Shown one piece after another: positions 10,195-21,523 of a DNA stretch of 64,000 nt. Position 1 is the first letter of the stretch. Each line of letters starts with the position of its first letter. The stretch is from Thraustochytrium sp. TN22 (taxonomy: Eukaryota > Sar > Bigyra > Thraustochytrida > Thraustochytriidae): the NCBI GenBank assembly GCA_013306675.1, contig JABLUY010000014.1:226777-290776 (forward strand), read 5' to 3'. The notes under the pieces are model-generated. The model searched no databases. It was given only the letters and a program-made list of their open reading frames with translations, and had not been told where the DNA came from. The position numbers and the translations under genes were made by a program.

Positions 10195-13100
10195 ATGACC
10201 GAGGTGGACCCGAGCGGCGCGGCGATGCAGGCCGCGCAGGGCGCGCAGCAGGCGCAGCCCGGCGCGGACGTGGCGCGGCGGGAGGAGACGGCGCAGGAAG
10301 CGCAGGACACGCGCGGCTCGGAGCGAACGCCGCAGCGCGAGGACGCGCACAGCGCCGGGGACGCAACCGTGGACGACGTCGTCGAGGCGACACTGCGCGA
10401 GCTCGTCGCCAATGTCGAGGCCTGCGTGGACCAGGGGGGGAATGCGGCTCGCGGCGGCACGCACGTTCAGGGCGACGAGCCACGCGCGGAGCAGGCTGCG
10501 GCGCCTCAACCGACGCAGCGTGAGCCGGACGAGGCAGCTGGGACGGAGCGCAACGCGGCAGCGGTTGCGGCGGGCGCCGGCGCCCGGGAGGAGACCAAAG
10601 ACGACAACGGAGCAGACGGAAGAAACGAAAAGGACGGGGAGGCCGTGAAGCGAATTCGGGACCAGAAGCGTGAGCCCCCGCGTGCAGCTTCCGTGGGCGG
10701 GATCACCTCCCTGGGCGACGATCTGCTCGGCTCTTTATCGATGGATCAAGACGACGCAGAGGCCTTCATGGAGGACCTGGACGCCGACAACGGCAACGAC
10801 TTCGCCTCCGTATCGATCTCTGGCTTTGGCATCGGCTCGCTGCCCGCGCTCTCCGTGGCTGGCGATCAGGCTAGCCAGACCAGCCAGGAGGGTGACCCGG
10901 GTGACCCTTCAACCGCAGACGGGTCCACGGTGGCGGGTGGGACCGCTACCAAGGTTGAGGAGGGTAACGGTGTGAGTGGCGACTCGCCACGAGCCGCGGA
11001 TGGGGACGCGATGGAGCTCGATGATGAGCACAGGGCACCTGCGTCGCCACAGGATCCGTCACCACCAGTCGGCGAAGCCAACGGGACCACCGAGGGACAG
11101 CAACATCGCCGGACGGAGGAGATGCCAAAGGAGGAGGACGAGGACAAGAAGGACAAGAAGGACGAGAAGGAGGACGAGGGCCAGGGCCAGGGCGAGGCCG
11201 CTGTGTCAGCAACGAGCGAAGCCTCCCCCGGAACCAAGAAGGACACGAAGGAGACCGAAGTAGCGGCCACACCTGCGTTCGCACCGGTACCCTCTTCGAC
11301 AGTGGCAGAAGAAAAGGAAAAGGAGGAAGTAGAGACAGAGGAGAAAAAGGAGACGATGGAGAAGAATGGCGAACCGCCCGCGTCAGGAGCAGCGGCGGCC
11401 GTCCCGTCTTCCACGCTCGCGAGCGCGGCCGCGGCTGTAGAGCAGGCGGAGCCCGGCGCGGCCTCGGCCGCCGCGAGCACTCCTGATGCTGCCCCCTCTG
11501 CCCCGGCCTCCACCGCCGCCGCCGACCTCGCTCTGGCCACCGCTACCACGCCCGCATCGGCTGCACAAAAGACGTCACAACCGGCCCTTGCGACGCCGGG
11601 ATCGCCGGGCGTGCTTGCCGCCGCCGTGAGGAGCGGTGCCAACGCGGACGCCGACATAGAGATGCTGGACCAAGATACGGACGATGGCGCTGATGCCAGC
11701 GGCGCGGACCTGGAGCTCGAGCTGATACGCGCGAGCCGTGGGCGGCTGGAAGACGCGACGCGGCAGGCGCGCATGCTGCACTTTATTGCGGCATACCTGG
11801 AGCACGAGCTGGGCTGCTCGTCCGCCGTAGAGGCCCTGCGCAATGAGGTGGCGCAGCGCAAGCTGCTGCCGGGCGTGACGCTGTGGACGGGTGACCAGCG
11901 TGCCGGGACTCTGGACGACACGCAGTGGCGCTTTGGCGACCTGCGGCCTGTGCTGCCAGACTTGTCAGCGACGATGACGACCGGGCTGGAGCAGGCGGCG
12001 CGTGCACCGGCGGCCGAGCAGGGCCGGCTGATTCAGGAACTCGTAGATACGCGGTCGGCGATTCGCGCGCGGCGACGCGAGGTGCGCGTGCTGGAGCGGC
12101 AGGCCGAGGCGGATCCCTCGCGCAACTTTGAGCGGCGGCGCGAGCGCAAGCTGCGCGAGGCGGCGGCGCTCGAGGGAGAGGCGGCCATGTTGCGGCGGCG
12201 CATTGCGCTGGAGCGGCGGCCCGTGCGGCCGGCGTTCGCCGGCCAGCACAACGAGCCTAAGATGCCAGCCGGGACGCTGTACTCGAAGCTCAAGTTCCTC
12301 AAAAAGACGCAGGGCCACGACTCCTTCGTTTACTGTATTGGCGTGGACCCTGACGGCGAGTTCGTGGTGACGGGTGCCGACGACACGCTGCTCAAGGTGT
12401 GGTCGGCGCGCAGCGGCGAGCTGCTCAAGACTCTCCGTGGGCACAAACATAACGTGTGCGACGTGGCCATCAAGCGGCGCGCCGAGGGCGGCGTCCTGCT
12501 GGCGTCCGCCTCGGACGACCTGACCATCCGCATCTGGGAGCTACCCTCGGGCCGCGCGCTGTGCGTGCTCAAGGGCCACACCAAGGGCGTCGAGGCTGTG
12601 CGCTTTGACGTGCACACTGGCCTACTGTACAGTGCCAGCAACGACGGCTCGCTATGCGTGTGGGACACGGACTCCATCTACGAGACTTCCGTGGTCCGCG
12701 GCGAGGTCACCACCCCGGAGCAGCGCACGCCGCTCGTGCTCCCGCACGTGAACCGCAATAACGCGCGACCTAGCGAAGTCAACGTGGTGGCCGTGCACCC
12801 GGCCGGCGGCTTCATCGCCACGGGTTCCGAGGACGGCATGCTGCGCGTGTGGTGCGGCCACCGCGCCCCGAGCCAGGAGCTGCTCAGCAGGTGCAAGACC
12901 GCACTCATCGCGGCGGCTCCGCTCGTCGACGGGCCGTACCGCAACGGGTCCGACCGCCTCGTCAGCGAGGAGCACACACGCCTCAACACCGTGTCGAGCC
13001 TGGTCTGGTCCAAGGACGGCTACCGCCTGCTGGCTACCTCAGCCAAGCAGGGCCTCGTACGCGTGTGGGAGTGGAAGCACACCTCTCAGTATAGCTCTCT

Positions 13101-16100
13101 CGACGTGCACGCCGGCTTCCTCTTTGGCGCGCCGCGCCCTGCCTTTAGCCTCAGCACGCAGACTGAGTCGCCCGACGCCGAGAGCGTACATGTGACACTG
13201 CCGGTGCCGCCAAGCGGCGCCGCGCCGCAGGCCGCGCAGCCGCCGCGCAGCCCCGGTCCGGCCGGCGCGGCCGGCACGGCGAGTGAGCCCGGGGCGGCGT
13301 CCGCGCCGGCCGCCGGCCGTGCCGGTCCGGGCCCTGGCCGCCGCACCAAGCGCATCCCAGGTCTCGACGCCGTTGCGTGGTCCTGCGACGACCGCTGGAT
13401 CGTTACGGCGCAGACGCTTGTGCCCTCCAATACGCGCGACGTGCGCGCCTACTGGGGGCAGGAGATTCGCGTCTGGGACGCGCACGCGCACGGCGAGCTC
13501 GTACACGTTCTGCGCAAGCACCGCAGTCAGGTGCTGGCACTCGTCACGCACCCGACCAACCCACGCCTTGCGATGAGCGCCGGCTGGGACGGCCTCGTGC
13601 TGCTCTGGGACATTGTTGACGGCACGCTCATCTGCGAAAACCTCGCTTTGCACTCCTCCGGCATCGCCTTCGTGCTTGACGTGCAATTCCTCCCCTACGG
13701 ACGCACGGGCTCCGACGTGGTCTGCACGGACTCAATGGGCCGCCTCAACTTCCTCGGCATTGGCGACGGCCGAGAGTACCGCGGCACCTACCCGATGCAG
13801 TTCTTCGCACGGGACCGCAAGGGCATCGACCATGACGCCGGCGGCAACGCCATAGACGCCGAAACGCAGCTCCCGCCGCATCTGCTTACAACTCAGGCGC
13901 TCTGCGACGCGCAGCTCGTCCCATATCAGGAGCAGCCGGGCGAGGCCAACATTGAGGCACGCGTGCGCGAAGTGCTCAACATGGAAAAGGTGCTGCGCGA
14001 GAAGGAGGCCAGTGCACACCAGGAGGTCAAGGCCATCCTCGAGGAGCAGGATCGCGACATTGTTGAACGTGGTCGCCACGCCTCGCGCCGCCGTATCATC
14101 ACCTACCGCGATGACGAGCCTTCTGCGCCGGCGCCGGCGCCAGCGGTGCGCGCGAATGGGCGCGGCGGGACTGCTGGTGTTGGTGCTGGCGGCCCTCTTG
14201 GCGCCGGAGCACTCTCCGCGGCGGCGCGCGCCGAGCTTGTGCGCAGCAACAGCATCGATGGCGACCCCGAGGACGAGGCGTACGAGGTGGAGTTCGGTGA
14301 GGAGGAAGAAGAGGAGGAACGTCGCGCCGCAGGCCGGCTCCAGATCACCCGCGGCGAGCTGCACTTGCTGCGCTCCGAGAGTCCGGTCAGTGGGGTGAGC
14401 CAGTCACCATCCCACACTGGCGCGGGTCGCAGCGTGCGCCGCGCCGCGCGCCGCGCCGTTGGCCGGCTGCGCCAGGTCCGCGAGAGTCTAATTGACGCCA
14501 ATGGTAACGTTGTCTCTCCCGTTGCGCATTCGGCCCAGGGCGCCGTCTCAGCGCCAGCGCCATCTCATGAGCGCCAGCACCAGCCGGCTGGGTCCACCTC
14601 TGCAGGTGCGCAAGCAGCCTCGCAGGGCGCGCAGGCGGCCTCACAGCGGGCGCTGCAGACGGGCTCCGGCGCCGCCACCACCGCCGCGTCCTCCTCCTCC
14701 TCCTCTTCTTCTTCTTCTTCTTCTTCTTCCTCGAGCGCTCCGCGTGGGGTGGCCGCCAGCAGCGCGCCGGTGCCCACACCGGCAAGCGCGTCCAGCTCGC
14801 AGGGGAAGACGGCGCGCGCAGGCCCCGTGCAGCGCATCGCGAGTTCCAGCAGCGCCCTCTCCAGTCTTGGGGACGACGACCCGGCCTACGTCGGCGGCGG
14901 CAGCTCGCTGTCGCCCGCGTCGCGCCTGCCGTCCGGCGTGGGCAACGAGCTGCCTGCGCAGCTGGACCGCGAGTGGATGCGGCGGTCAGCGCTCTTTGAC
15001 CGCACCTGGCTGCGCTCGCATCCGCGAGTCCCGCAGTTCGGCGACGTCATCATCTATAACGCGCACGCGCACAAGATCATCACGGATCGGTACTTGGAGC
15101 TGCGCAAGACACTTTACGCGTCGCAGAATAGCCAGATGGCACCACTCTTTGCGCCGTGGGACGGCACGACGCCGCCGTACGACAAGGCGCATTGGCCCCT
15201 TCTCGAGTGCGAGATCGTGGCCGCCAAGCCCATCTTCCCTTACTCGAAGAAGTCGCTCTTTGTGAACGACTCCATCTTCGCGAGCGAGTACCACGAGGCG
15301 CTGACGGCCATCGCGCTGGAACTGAAGGTGCGCGTTCTCGCCGTGCCGCCCCAGACCGCGGTACGCGACCTGCCGCGCACGAACGCCTGGGTGCGTTGGG
15401 ACGGGCCTGAACCCTTCCTCTTCGACATGGTTTACTTCAGGCCGGAGGCTGGTGACCCTCCCATTTTTCTCTCACGCGGCGAGTTCGACGCCTTTGCAGT
15501 TTCTGACTTCGCCCAAGGCCAGCCCGTTGTGGACGCTAAGGGTCGCCTTGGCGTTGTTCAGGGTTACCGCATTGCCGAGCCTGAGGTCTGGCCCAACTCT
15601 CCAGTACGCGCCATCCACGTTGCGTTCGCGGCGCCGGCTGCCACCGTGGAGCAGCTCTCGCCCTGGGAGCTGCGCCCGCAGACCGCCCGCGTCGAACCTT
15701 GGGTCATCCCGTTTGAGCAGCCCATCGGCGCCCACACCGCGACGAAGATTGCGGACGGGCTCACGGATCTCGCCACGCGCAACCAGAATGCCCAGCCGTT
15801 TCGCGAGCCGGTTGACCCACAGCTCGTCATTGGCTATCTCGCCTTCGTCGCGGCGCCTGTTGACCTGTCCATGATTGTCACGAACCTTCGACGCAACCAT
15901 TACCACAGCGTGCATGAGGTGCTTTCGGACCTCGAGCTGCTCTACCAGAACTGCCTCACTTACAACCCCAAGGGAACGCCAATCCGCCGGCAGGCCAAGG
16001 TTCTGCGCCGCCTCGCGAACTTGGCCGTCATTAATAGCGTGCCGGCCAACGCGCTGCCGGAGTCTTTTGACTCCGACAAGAACGAGCTGCGCAAGTACGT

Positions 16101-16920
16101 GGACCCGACCAAGAAGCGTGGCAGCCGCCTGCGCAAGACCCCGGCCCTGAGCCCGGCCGTCAAGGACTTTCGCAGCGACAAGCGCAAGACCGCGCCCCGC
16201 AAGCGACCCCGCGTGCCATCCACCCCGGGCGCCGGCGCGGGCGGCGCGGCGAGGCCGCCCAAGAAGCGCGCCACGTCTGGCTCCGCTTCCGCCGGCTCTA
16301 AGACCGCCAAGGCCGGTGCAAAGGCTACCTCCAAGGCTGTCGCTACCCCGGGGCCCACTGCGGTGCCCATGGCCATGGGTGCCCCGCACCCCTCGCTTGC
16401 GGCTGCCCAAGTGTCCATGTCGAACGGCGGCAACATGTATGAGATGACCCCCGCCCAGCTACAGGCTCAGCAGCAAATGGCCACGGCCCAAGCACAAGCT
16501 CAGGTCCAGGCGCAAGCCCAGGCCCAGGCCCAAGCCCAAGCCCAAGCCCAAGCCCAAGCCCAGGCCCAGGCCCAGGCCCAGGCCCAAGCCCAAGCCCAGG
16601 CGCAAGCCCAGGCGCAACAAGCCACAGCGCATGCACAAGCGCAGGCTCGTGCGGCACAGGCGGCTCAGGCGCAGATGTGGCAACAGCCCGGGTGGACCCC
16701 GCAGGTGGCGAACGGGCCCATGACCGCGGCCGCGCAGGGCGATGCTTCCTCCGTGGCGCCCGGGCGCAGCCAGATGCCCGCCGCACGCCAAGCTGCTCGA
16801 AGCGACTCGGATCGTTCGCACGACCCCCAGCAGCAGCAGCAGCAGCAGCGGCAGCGGAAGCAATCGCAGCCCTCCAAGACCAAACAAAAGCAACAAAAGC
16901 AACAGCAGCAGCAGCAACAA

Positions 16921-16961
<41 letters not shown>

Positions 16962-17361
16962 GGCGTACTACGGCATGCTGACACCCGAACAGCAACAAGA
17001 GCGGTACAGGCAGGCGCAGGAGGCGGCGCGGCGTCACCACAGCGCGAGCTCGGAGAATGGCTACACCGTGCCAGCAGCGCTCGGTGGCCAGCAACTGGCG
17101 CAGCAGCAGGCAACGCCACAGCAGCAACAAGGCATGCCCCAGCAACAGGAGCAGTACATGCAGATGTTGCAGCAGCAACAGCTCGCAGCGCGTCAGCAGG
17201 CGGAGATGCAGGGTCGTGGCTACCCGATGCCGCAGTATTCCATACCCCAGGCCCAAGCGATGGCAATGCAGCAAGGCATGGTGCACCCGTACCAGCAGGT
17301 CGCCACGCAGCAGCAACAGCTCATGCAGCAACAACAGCAACAGCAGCTAATGCAGCAGCAA

Positions 17362-17393
<32 letters not shown>

Positions 17394-18299
17394 GCAGCAG
17401 CAACAGCAACAACAACAACCACAAACAAAGCAGCCGCAAAAGGCGCAGAGCAAGGCCAAAAGCCGTGCTGCAGACAAGGTCTCAAGTGGCAGCAGTACGG
17501 CGGCGACCACTCCGGGTGGCGCGCCCAAGACGGAGAAGCCTCGCAAGAGGTCACCAAGTGCCAAGTCCAAGCCGGCCAAGACTCAGAACCGACGGTCGAC
17601 GTCCAATGCGTCGGGATCCTCGGCGTCCAATCCGAGCTCGACATCTGCCGTATCTGGCGGCGCCGACCTTGTGCCTCCGCAGTACCACCAGGCGTTCCCT
17701 GGCTTTTATCAGCAACCCCAGGGCTATGCTCATCCAGGCTATCAGATGATGCCGCAGGCGCAACCCATGCAGCAGCAGGGCCAGCAGCCTCTAGCGCAAC
17801 AACAGCAGCAGCAAGCCCAAGCGCAACAGCAGCAACAGCAGCAGCAGCAGTACCCGCAGCAGCACCAGAAACAGCAACAGCAGCAGCAGCAGCAGCAACA
17901 ACAACAGCAACAGCAACAGCAACAGCAACAACCGGGGCAGCAAGCGCAGCAGACCCCGTACACCTACCAGCAGCAGATGCGGATGCAACAGCAGCAACAG
18001 CGGCGGCAAGAAGATGACGTGCAACAGCGGCAACAGGCCAAACAGCTGCAACCGCAACAAGCGTCAGATTACCATCGTCAGATGATGATGATGCAGCAGA
18101 TGCAGATGCAACATCCTCATCAGAAGGCGCAAGGGCAACAGCTCGACTACCAGCAGCAGCAGCCGCAGCAGCAGCCGCAGCAGTCGCAGCAGCGTCAGCA
18201 CCAACAGCCGCAGCAACCGCAGCAGCAGCAACAGCACTATCAGCCGCCGTCGGCACAGCAGCGTGACGACATGTACGGGCAGCAGCAGTACATGATGCA

Positions 18300-18330
<31 letters not shown>

Positions 18331-18942
18331 CAACAACGCCAGCAGCAACAACAGCAGCAACAACTGCAACAGCAGCCACAACAACAACGCCAGCAAGATG
18401 AGGACGTGCAGTACCGCCAGTACCCGCAACAACACCAGCAGCAGCAGATGCAGGCGCAGCAGCAACAGCAACAACCCCAGCAGCAACAACCTCAGCAGCA
18501 GATGATGATGATGGCCCAGGGCCATCAAGGTATGGGCTACGGCGGGCCGCAGGCGCAGGGCCAGTGGTACCCGAATCCTCCTGCGGGCGCGGCGGCGAGC
18601 TCTTCGTCTGACGGCAGCAAGCCGAGCGGCGCAGCGGGCAAGGGCGCGACGAAGCGACCAGCCAAGAGCGCCAAGACCAGCAAGGCGAAGCGGACGAAAG
18701 ATTCGCCAGTGCACCTGGACGAGACCAGCAACAAGTGGTACTTTTTCAACTCGGAGGGCGCCATGGAGACGCTGGGCAGCTTTCGCACGGAGCGCCAGGC
18801 AGTCAAGGCATACAATGAACGGCAGCAGGAGCGCGAGATGTTCAGCAATCTATCTGCGCTGGAGTCGGCTACGCCCGACATCAAGGACATCAACAATGAC
18901 GACCTCATCGACGAGCTGTCACAGGACCTGACCTTTTTCTGA
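10195..18942 (+). CDS. Giant WD40-CryTudor-bromodomain protein (BRWD/PHIP-like) with polyglutamine tail
   Basis: A 2915-residue intronless frame encodes a probable chromatin reader. In order: an acidic, disordered N-terminus (1-520); a LisH-like helix pair (about 527-552, MLHFIAAYLEHELG); eight WD40-type repeats (about 700-1195, e.g. TIRIWELPSGRALCVLKGH); a Ser-rich linker; a region matching the PHIP cryptic-Tudor block (about 1604-1830, VPQFGDVIIY and SPWELRP); one bromodomain (about 1870-1936, with PVDLSMI and the acetyl-lysine Asn in NCLTYN); and a basic NLS-like patch. Then come Gln-Ala repeats (about 2090-2140) and several long Gln tracts. The C-terminus (about 2843-2881) resembles an AP2 DNA-binding fold (KWYFFNSEG, LGSFRTERQAVKAY) and the protein ends acidic. 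Animal PHIP/BRWD proteins have the same WD40-CryTudor order but two bromodomains. In that family the protein links histone marks to CUL4-DDB1 ubiquitin ligase; that role is inferred here. Confidence 0.9.
16455..18510 (+). repeat. Coding Gln and Gln-Ala repeats in the BRWD-like gene
   Basis: A CAGGCC/CAAGCC hexamer run at about 16455-16620 encodes alternating Gln-Ala. CAG/CAA tracts at about 16825-16960, 17340-17420, 17870-17935 and 18300-18370 encode polyglutamine. Mixed CAG and CAA codons suggest selection or drift against pure-repeat expansion. The repeats create long spurious Leu, Cys, Val or Ala frames on the other phases. Confidence 0.9.
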
Positions 18943-19130
18943 CCTAGCTAACAAGGCATGTGATTGATTGTGATCCTGCTCTCTCCTGTGCTATTCGGTA
19001 TGGGGCGTAAGCTGGCGCGTGCTGCCCCGCGGACCCGACAATGATCGCGTGCGCAGCAAAATAGGCGAAAACGGGTTGGGCCCGCTCGTGATGCATGGTG
19101 TCGTGCCCTCTCCGTCGCTTCTCATTTCGC

Positions 19131-20039
19131 TCAGGCCTCGGTGGTCTCGACCTTGCGCTTCTTAAAGTCCGGATTCATCTCTTTGAGGGAGGCGAGGATG
19201 TGGTTGGCGACGTCGGGCACGCCGACACGGTTCTTGACCTGCGTGAAGAGTGTGGGGCCAGAGCCGCGCATCTTCTTGGCGTCGCGGTCCATGACGGAGA
19301 GGTCGGCGCCGACGAGCTCAGCGAGGTCAGTCTTGTTGATGACGAGCAGGTCCGACTGCGTGACTCCAGGGCCGCCCTTGCGAGGCACCTTGTCGCCGCC
19401 CGCGACGTCAATGACGTAGATGATGTAATCCGCGAGCTCGCGGCTGAAGTTGGCACTGAGGTTGTCGCCGCCCGACTCGAGCAGGATGAGCTCGGGGCTA
19501 AACTTTGCCGTGAGCTCCTCGGCCGCGGCCAGGTTGGCGCTCACGTCCTCGCGGATGGCGGCGTGCGGGCAGCCGCCCGTCTCGATGGGCTTGATGCGCT
19601 CCGGCTCCAGCGCCTCGTTGCGCACGAGGAACTCGCCATCCTCGCGCGTGAAAATGTCGTTCGTGATGGCCACGATGTTCTCGTGGCCGGTCTCGCGGAA
19701 GTGCCTGCACAGCTGCATCGTCAGCGCCGTCTTGCCGCTGCCCACCGGCCCGCCGATGCCGATCGTGAACGCGCGCTTCTCAAAGCTCTCGCGTCCCTCC
19801 TGTACCATCTTGGGCGCCTCGCGCTTTGCGAAGTCGCCCGGACCGTCCAGGATCTCGTGCGAGTGCCCGTGCCCGCCGCCTCCGTGCTCGTGCGAGTGGC
19901 CCCCGTGCTCGTGCGAGTGCCCGTGCCCGCCCTGCGCGCTCGCCGCCACGCCATCCGCCGGACCGGCGCCCGCGCCTTCGCTGCCTGCGCTGCCTGCGCT
20001 GCTGCCCGCCTTGAACGTGCACGTCTCGTCGCCCGCCAT
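19131..20039 (-). CDS. ureG: Urease accessory GTPase UreG with His-rich N-terminus
   Basis: UreG is the SIMIBI GTPase that delivers nickel to apo-urease with UreD, UreF and UreE. The 302-residue protein has a His-rich stretch (about residues 38-65, repeated GHSHEHGG units) suited to metal binding, a P-loop GGPVGSGKT (96-104), the family CPH nickel-binding motif in [13 protein letters not shown], and NKTDLAE for guanine recognition. Bacterial UreG is about 205 residues; the extra length is the N-terminal region, as in plant UreG, which also has a His-rich N-terminus. The ATG at 20039 is the natural start. No other urease gene is in the window, so partners must lie elsewhere. Its presence implies the organism uses urea as a nitrogen source. 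Confidence 0.96.
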   Translation of the reverse strand: MAGDETCTFKAGSSAGSAGSEGAGAGPADGVAASAQGGHGHSHEHGGHSHEHGGGGHGHSHEILDGPGDFAKREAPKMVQEGRESFEKRAFTIGIGGPVGSGKTALTMQLCRHFRETGHENIVAITNDIFTREDGEFLVRNEALEPERIKPIETGGCPHAAIREDVSANLAAAEELTAKFSPELILLESGGDNLSANFSRELADYIIYVIDVAGGDKVPRKGGPGVTQSDLLVINKTDLAELVGADLSVMDRDAKKMRGSGPTLFTQVKNRVGVPDVANHILASLKEMNPDFKKRKVETTEA

Positions 20040-21523
20040 CCTCTCGCCTCGCCGCGTAGCTGCTCCGCGCGCGCCGCCTCCACCTCAGGACCGATCTTGT
20101 TGCGTCTCTGCTCCGAGTCGCCCTGGGCTGTCCGGCGGTATCGGCGCTGACCTCGTCGGCCTCACCAACGTGAACCTCGACCCCGACACCGGCGCAAGCG
20201 GCTCGACGAGGCCAGAGTTTCGCTTGCGCCGCGCGAGCCGCCACCGATCGCTTGGACCTAAGCTTACTCTGCGAAGAGTACATCGAATGCTCGCGGATGC
20301 TTCGCCGGGCTTGCTTGGCCTTGACCTTGGCTCGCCGCACGTGTCACGGTGATGCAGATGAACAAATCCAAATCGTCTCGAGAGCTTGAGATCAGCCACG
20401 ATGCCACGGCGAGGCGACCAGAGGCGGGGCGAAGCGAGGCGAGGCACGGCGCTCGCGTCAAGAAGAAGGGCGCCGACAGAGTCGACGCCGTCCAAGGCGG
20501 CGCTGCGCCTGGCTGTGGAGCATGGGCGGAAGATCTATCTGCCCACAGAAGTGCAACTGGATTGCAAGAGCGGAAAGTCCTGCCGCGCCAGGACCGCAGG
20601 CCGTGTGAGGCCTGGCATCCGCGGGCAAACATGGAGAGCGCAGCGGCGGCGTCTTTGCCGTGGTCGCCGTGCGAATCGTCCCTGGAACTGTCCTGTGCAA
20701 GTTGCGGCGGTCCCTCTCGTAAAGGCCTTCAAGTGGTGCGCGCTGGCAGAGCCCCGAGGACGTCGACGACCTCGGGACTGTCGAAGAGACACAGCGAGGA
20801 GAGAGCGTTGCGTTGGTTTGAAGGCTCTGCGAGCGCGCTGCAGAGGCAAATGTTAGTGGCCATGCCAGCGCCAACTGCGGGCGCACACGAGGCCCGGGCT
20901 GCGCACCGCAACAGCCATTTTCGAGGCCTACACGGCTGACAGGCGAGCGCATGGACCTCAAGCGCGCGCGCGAATGAACGTCGACACGCTAGCCTCTAGC
21001 TCTAGCTAGAGAGAGTGGTCATCTGTCTCAGCGGCGTGTCTACGATGGCCAGAGCATTGGCCCGGACTCGCTCGAGCGGCCGCTTCGTCGCAACTTTGCT
21101 CATGCGCGCGTACGCCGGTGACGCCAATGAGTTCGAGCTAGCTAGGTCGCAGCTTACGTTACGAGCACGAGCGTATCGACGCCGATGAGCTGGTGTGAAA
21201 GCTACGGCGCAACACGAGCGCGAGCGCATCAACTCATGTGAGATCGCTAGCTAGGTCGCAATGTCGTGCAGCGCGAACGCATCAACTACGATACGCTCGA
21301 GCTCCACGAAGATAGCATCAAGCTCCGGCTCAAGCGCAAAGGCCACTGACAGTGTTTCCTGTTTGCTGCAGTGGGCTCCGAGGAGGGCCGCGGACCTGGA
21401 CTCGGACCCGGACTCGGACTCGGACTCGGACTCGGGCTCGGTGGCGGCGGCCACGAACGGCCAGGCGCAGAACCAGAAGCGCGGCGCGGACGCGGGCGCG
21501 GCGGCTGCGCGGCGCGGAGGACG
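20040..21523. other. Intergenic region, ureG to PRPP synthetase-like gene
   Basis: About 1.5 kb between divergent genes. Open frames around 20349-20939 show no recognised domain. CTAG-rich palindromes occur at about 20993-21014, 21136 and 21246, the latter two sharing the core GCTAGCTAGGTCGCA. A hexamer array of GGACTC-type units lies at about 21390-21440, just before the next gene. Confidence 0.55.
21390..21440 (+). repeat. GGACTC hexamer array
   Basis: About seven near-perfect hexamers (GGACTC with GGACCC and GGGCTC variants) lie roughly 85-135 bp upstream of the chosen start of the PRPP synthetase-like gene. Read through, they would encode Gly-Leu repeats, which argues against an upstream start. 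Confidence 0.75.

Noticed and set aside
17321-18379. Ala/Val, Leu-rich and Cys-rich frames opposite the polyglutamine region
   Set aside because: Products of CAG/CAA repeats read in other phases.
20349-20939. Frame of 196 codons between ureG and the PRPP synthetase-like gene
   Set aside because: No domain, and overlapping frames of similar length on both strands; not distinguishable from spacer.
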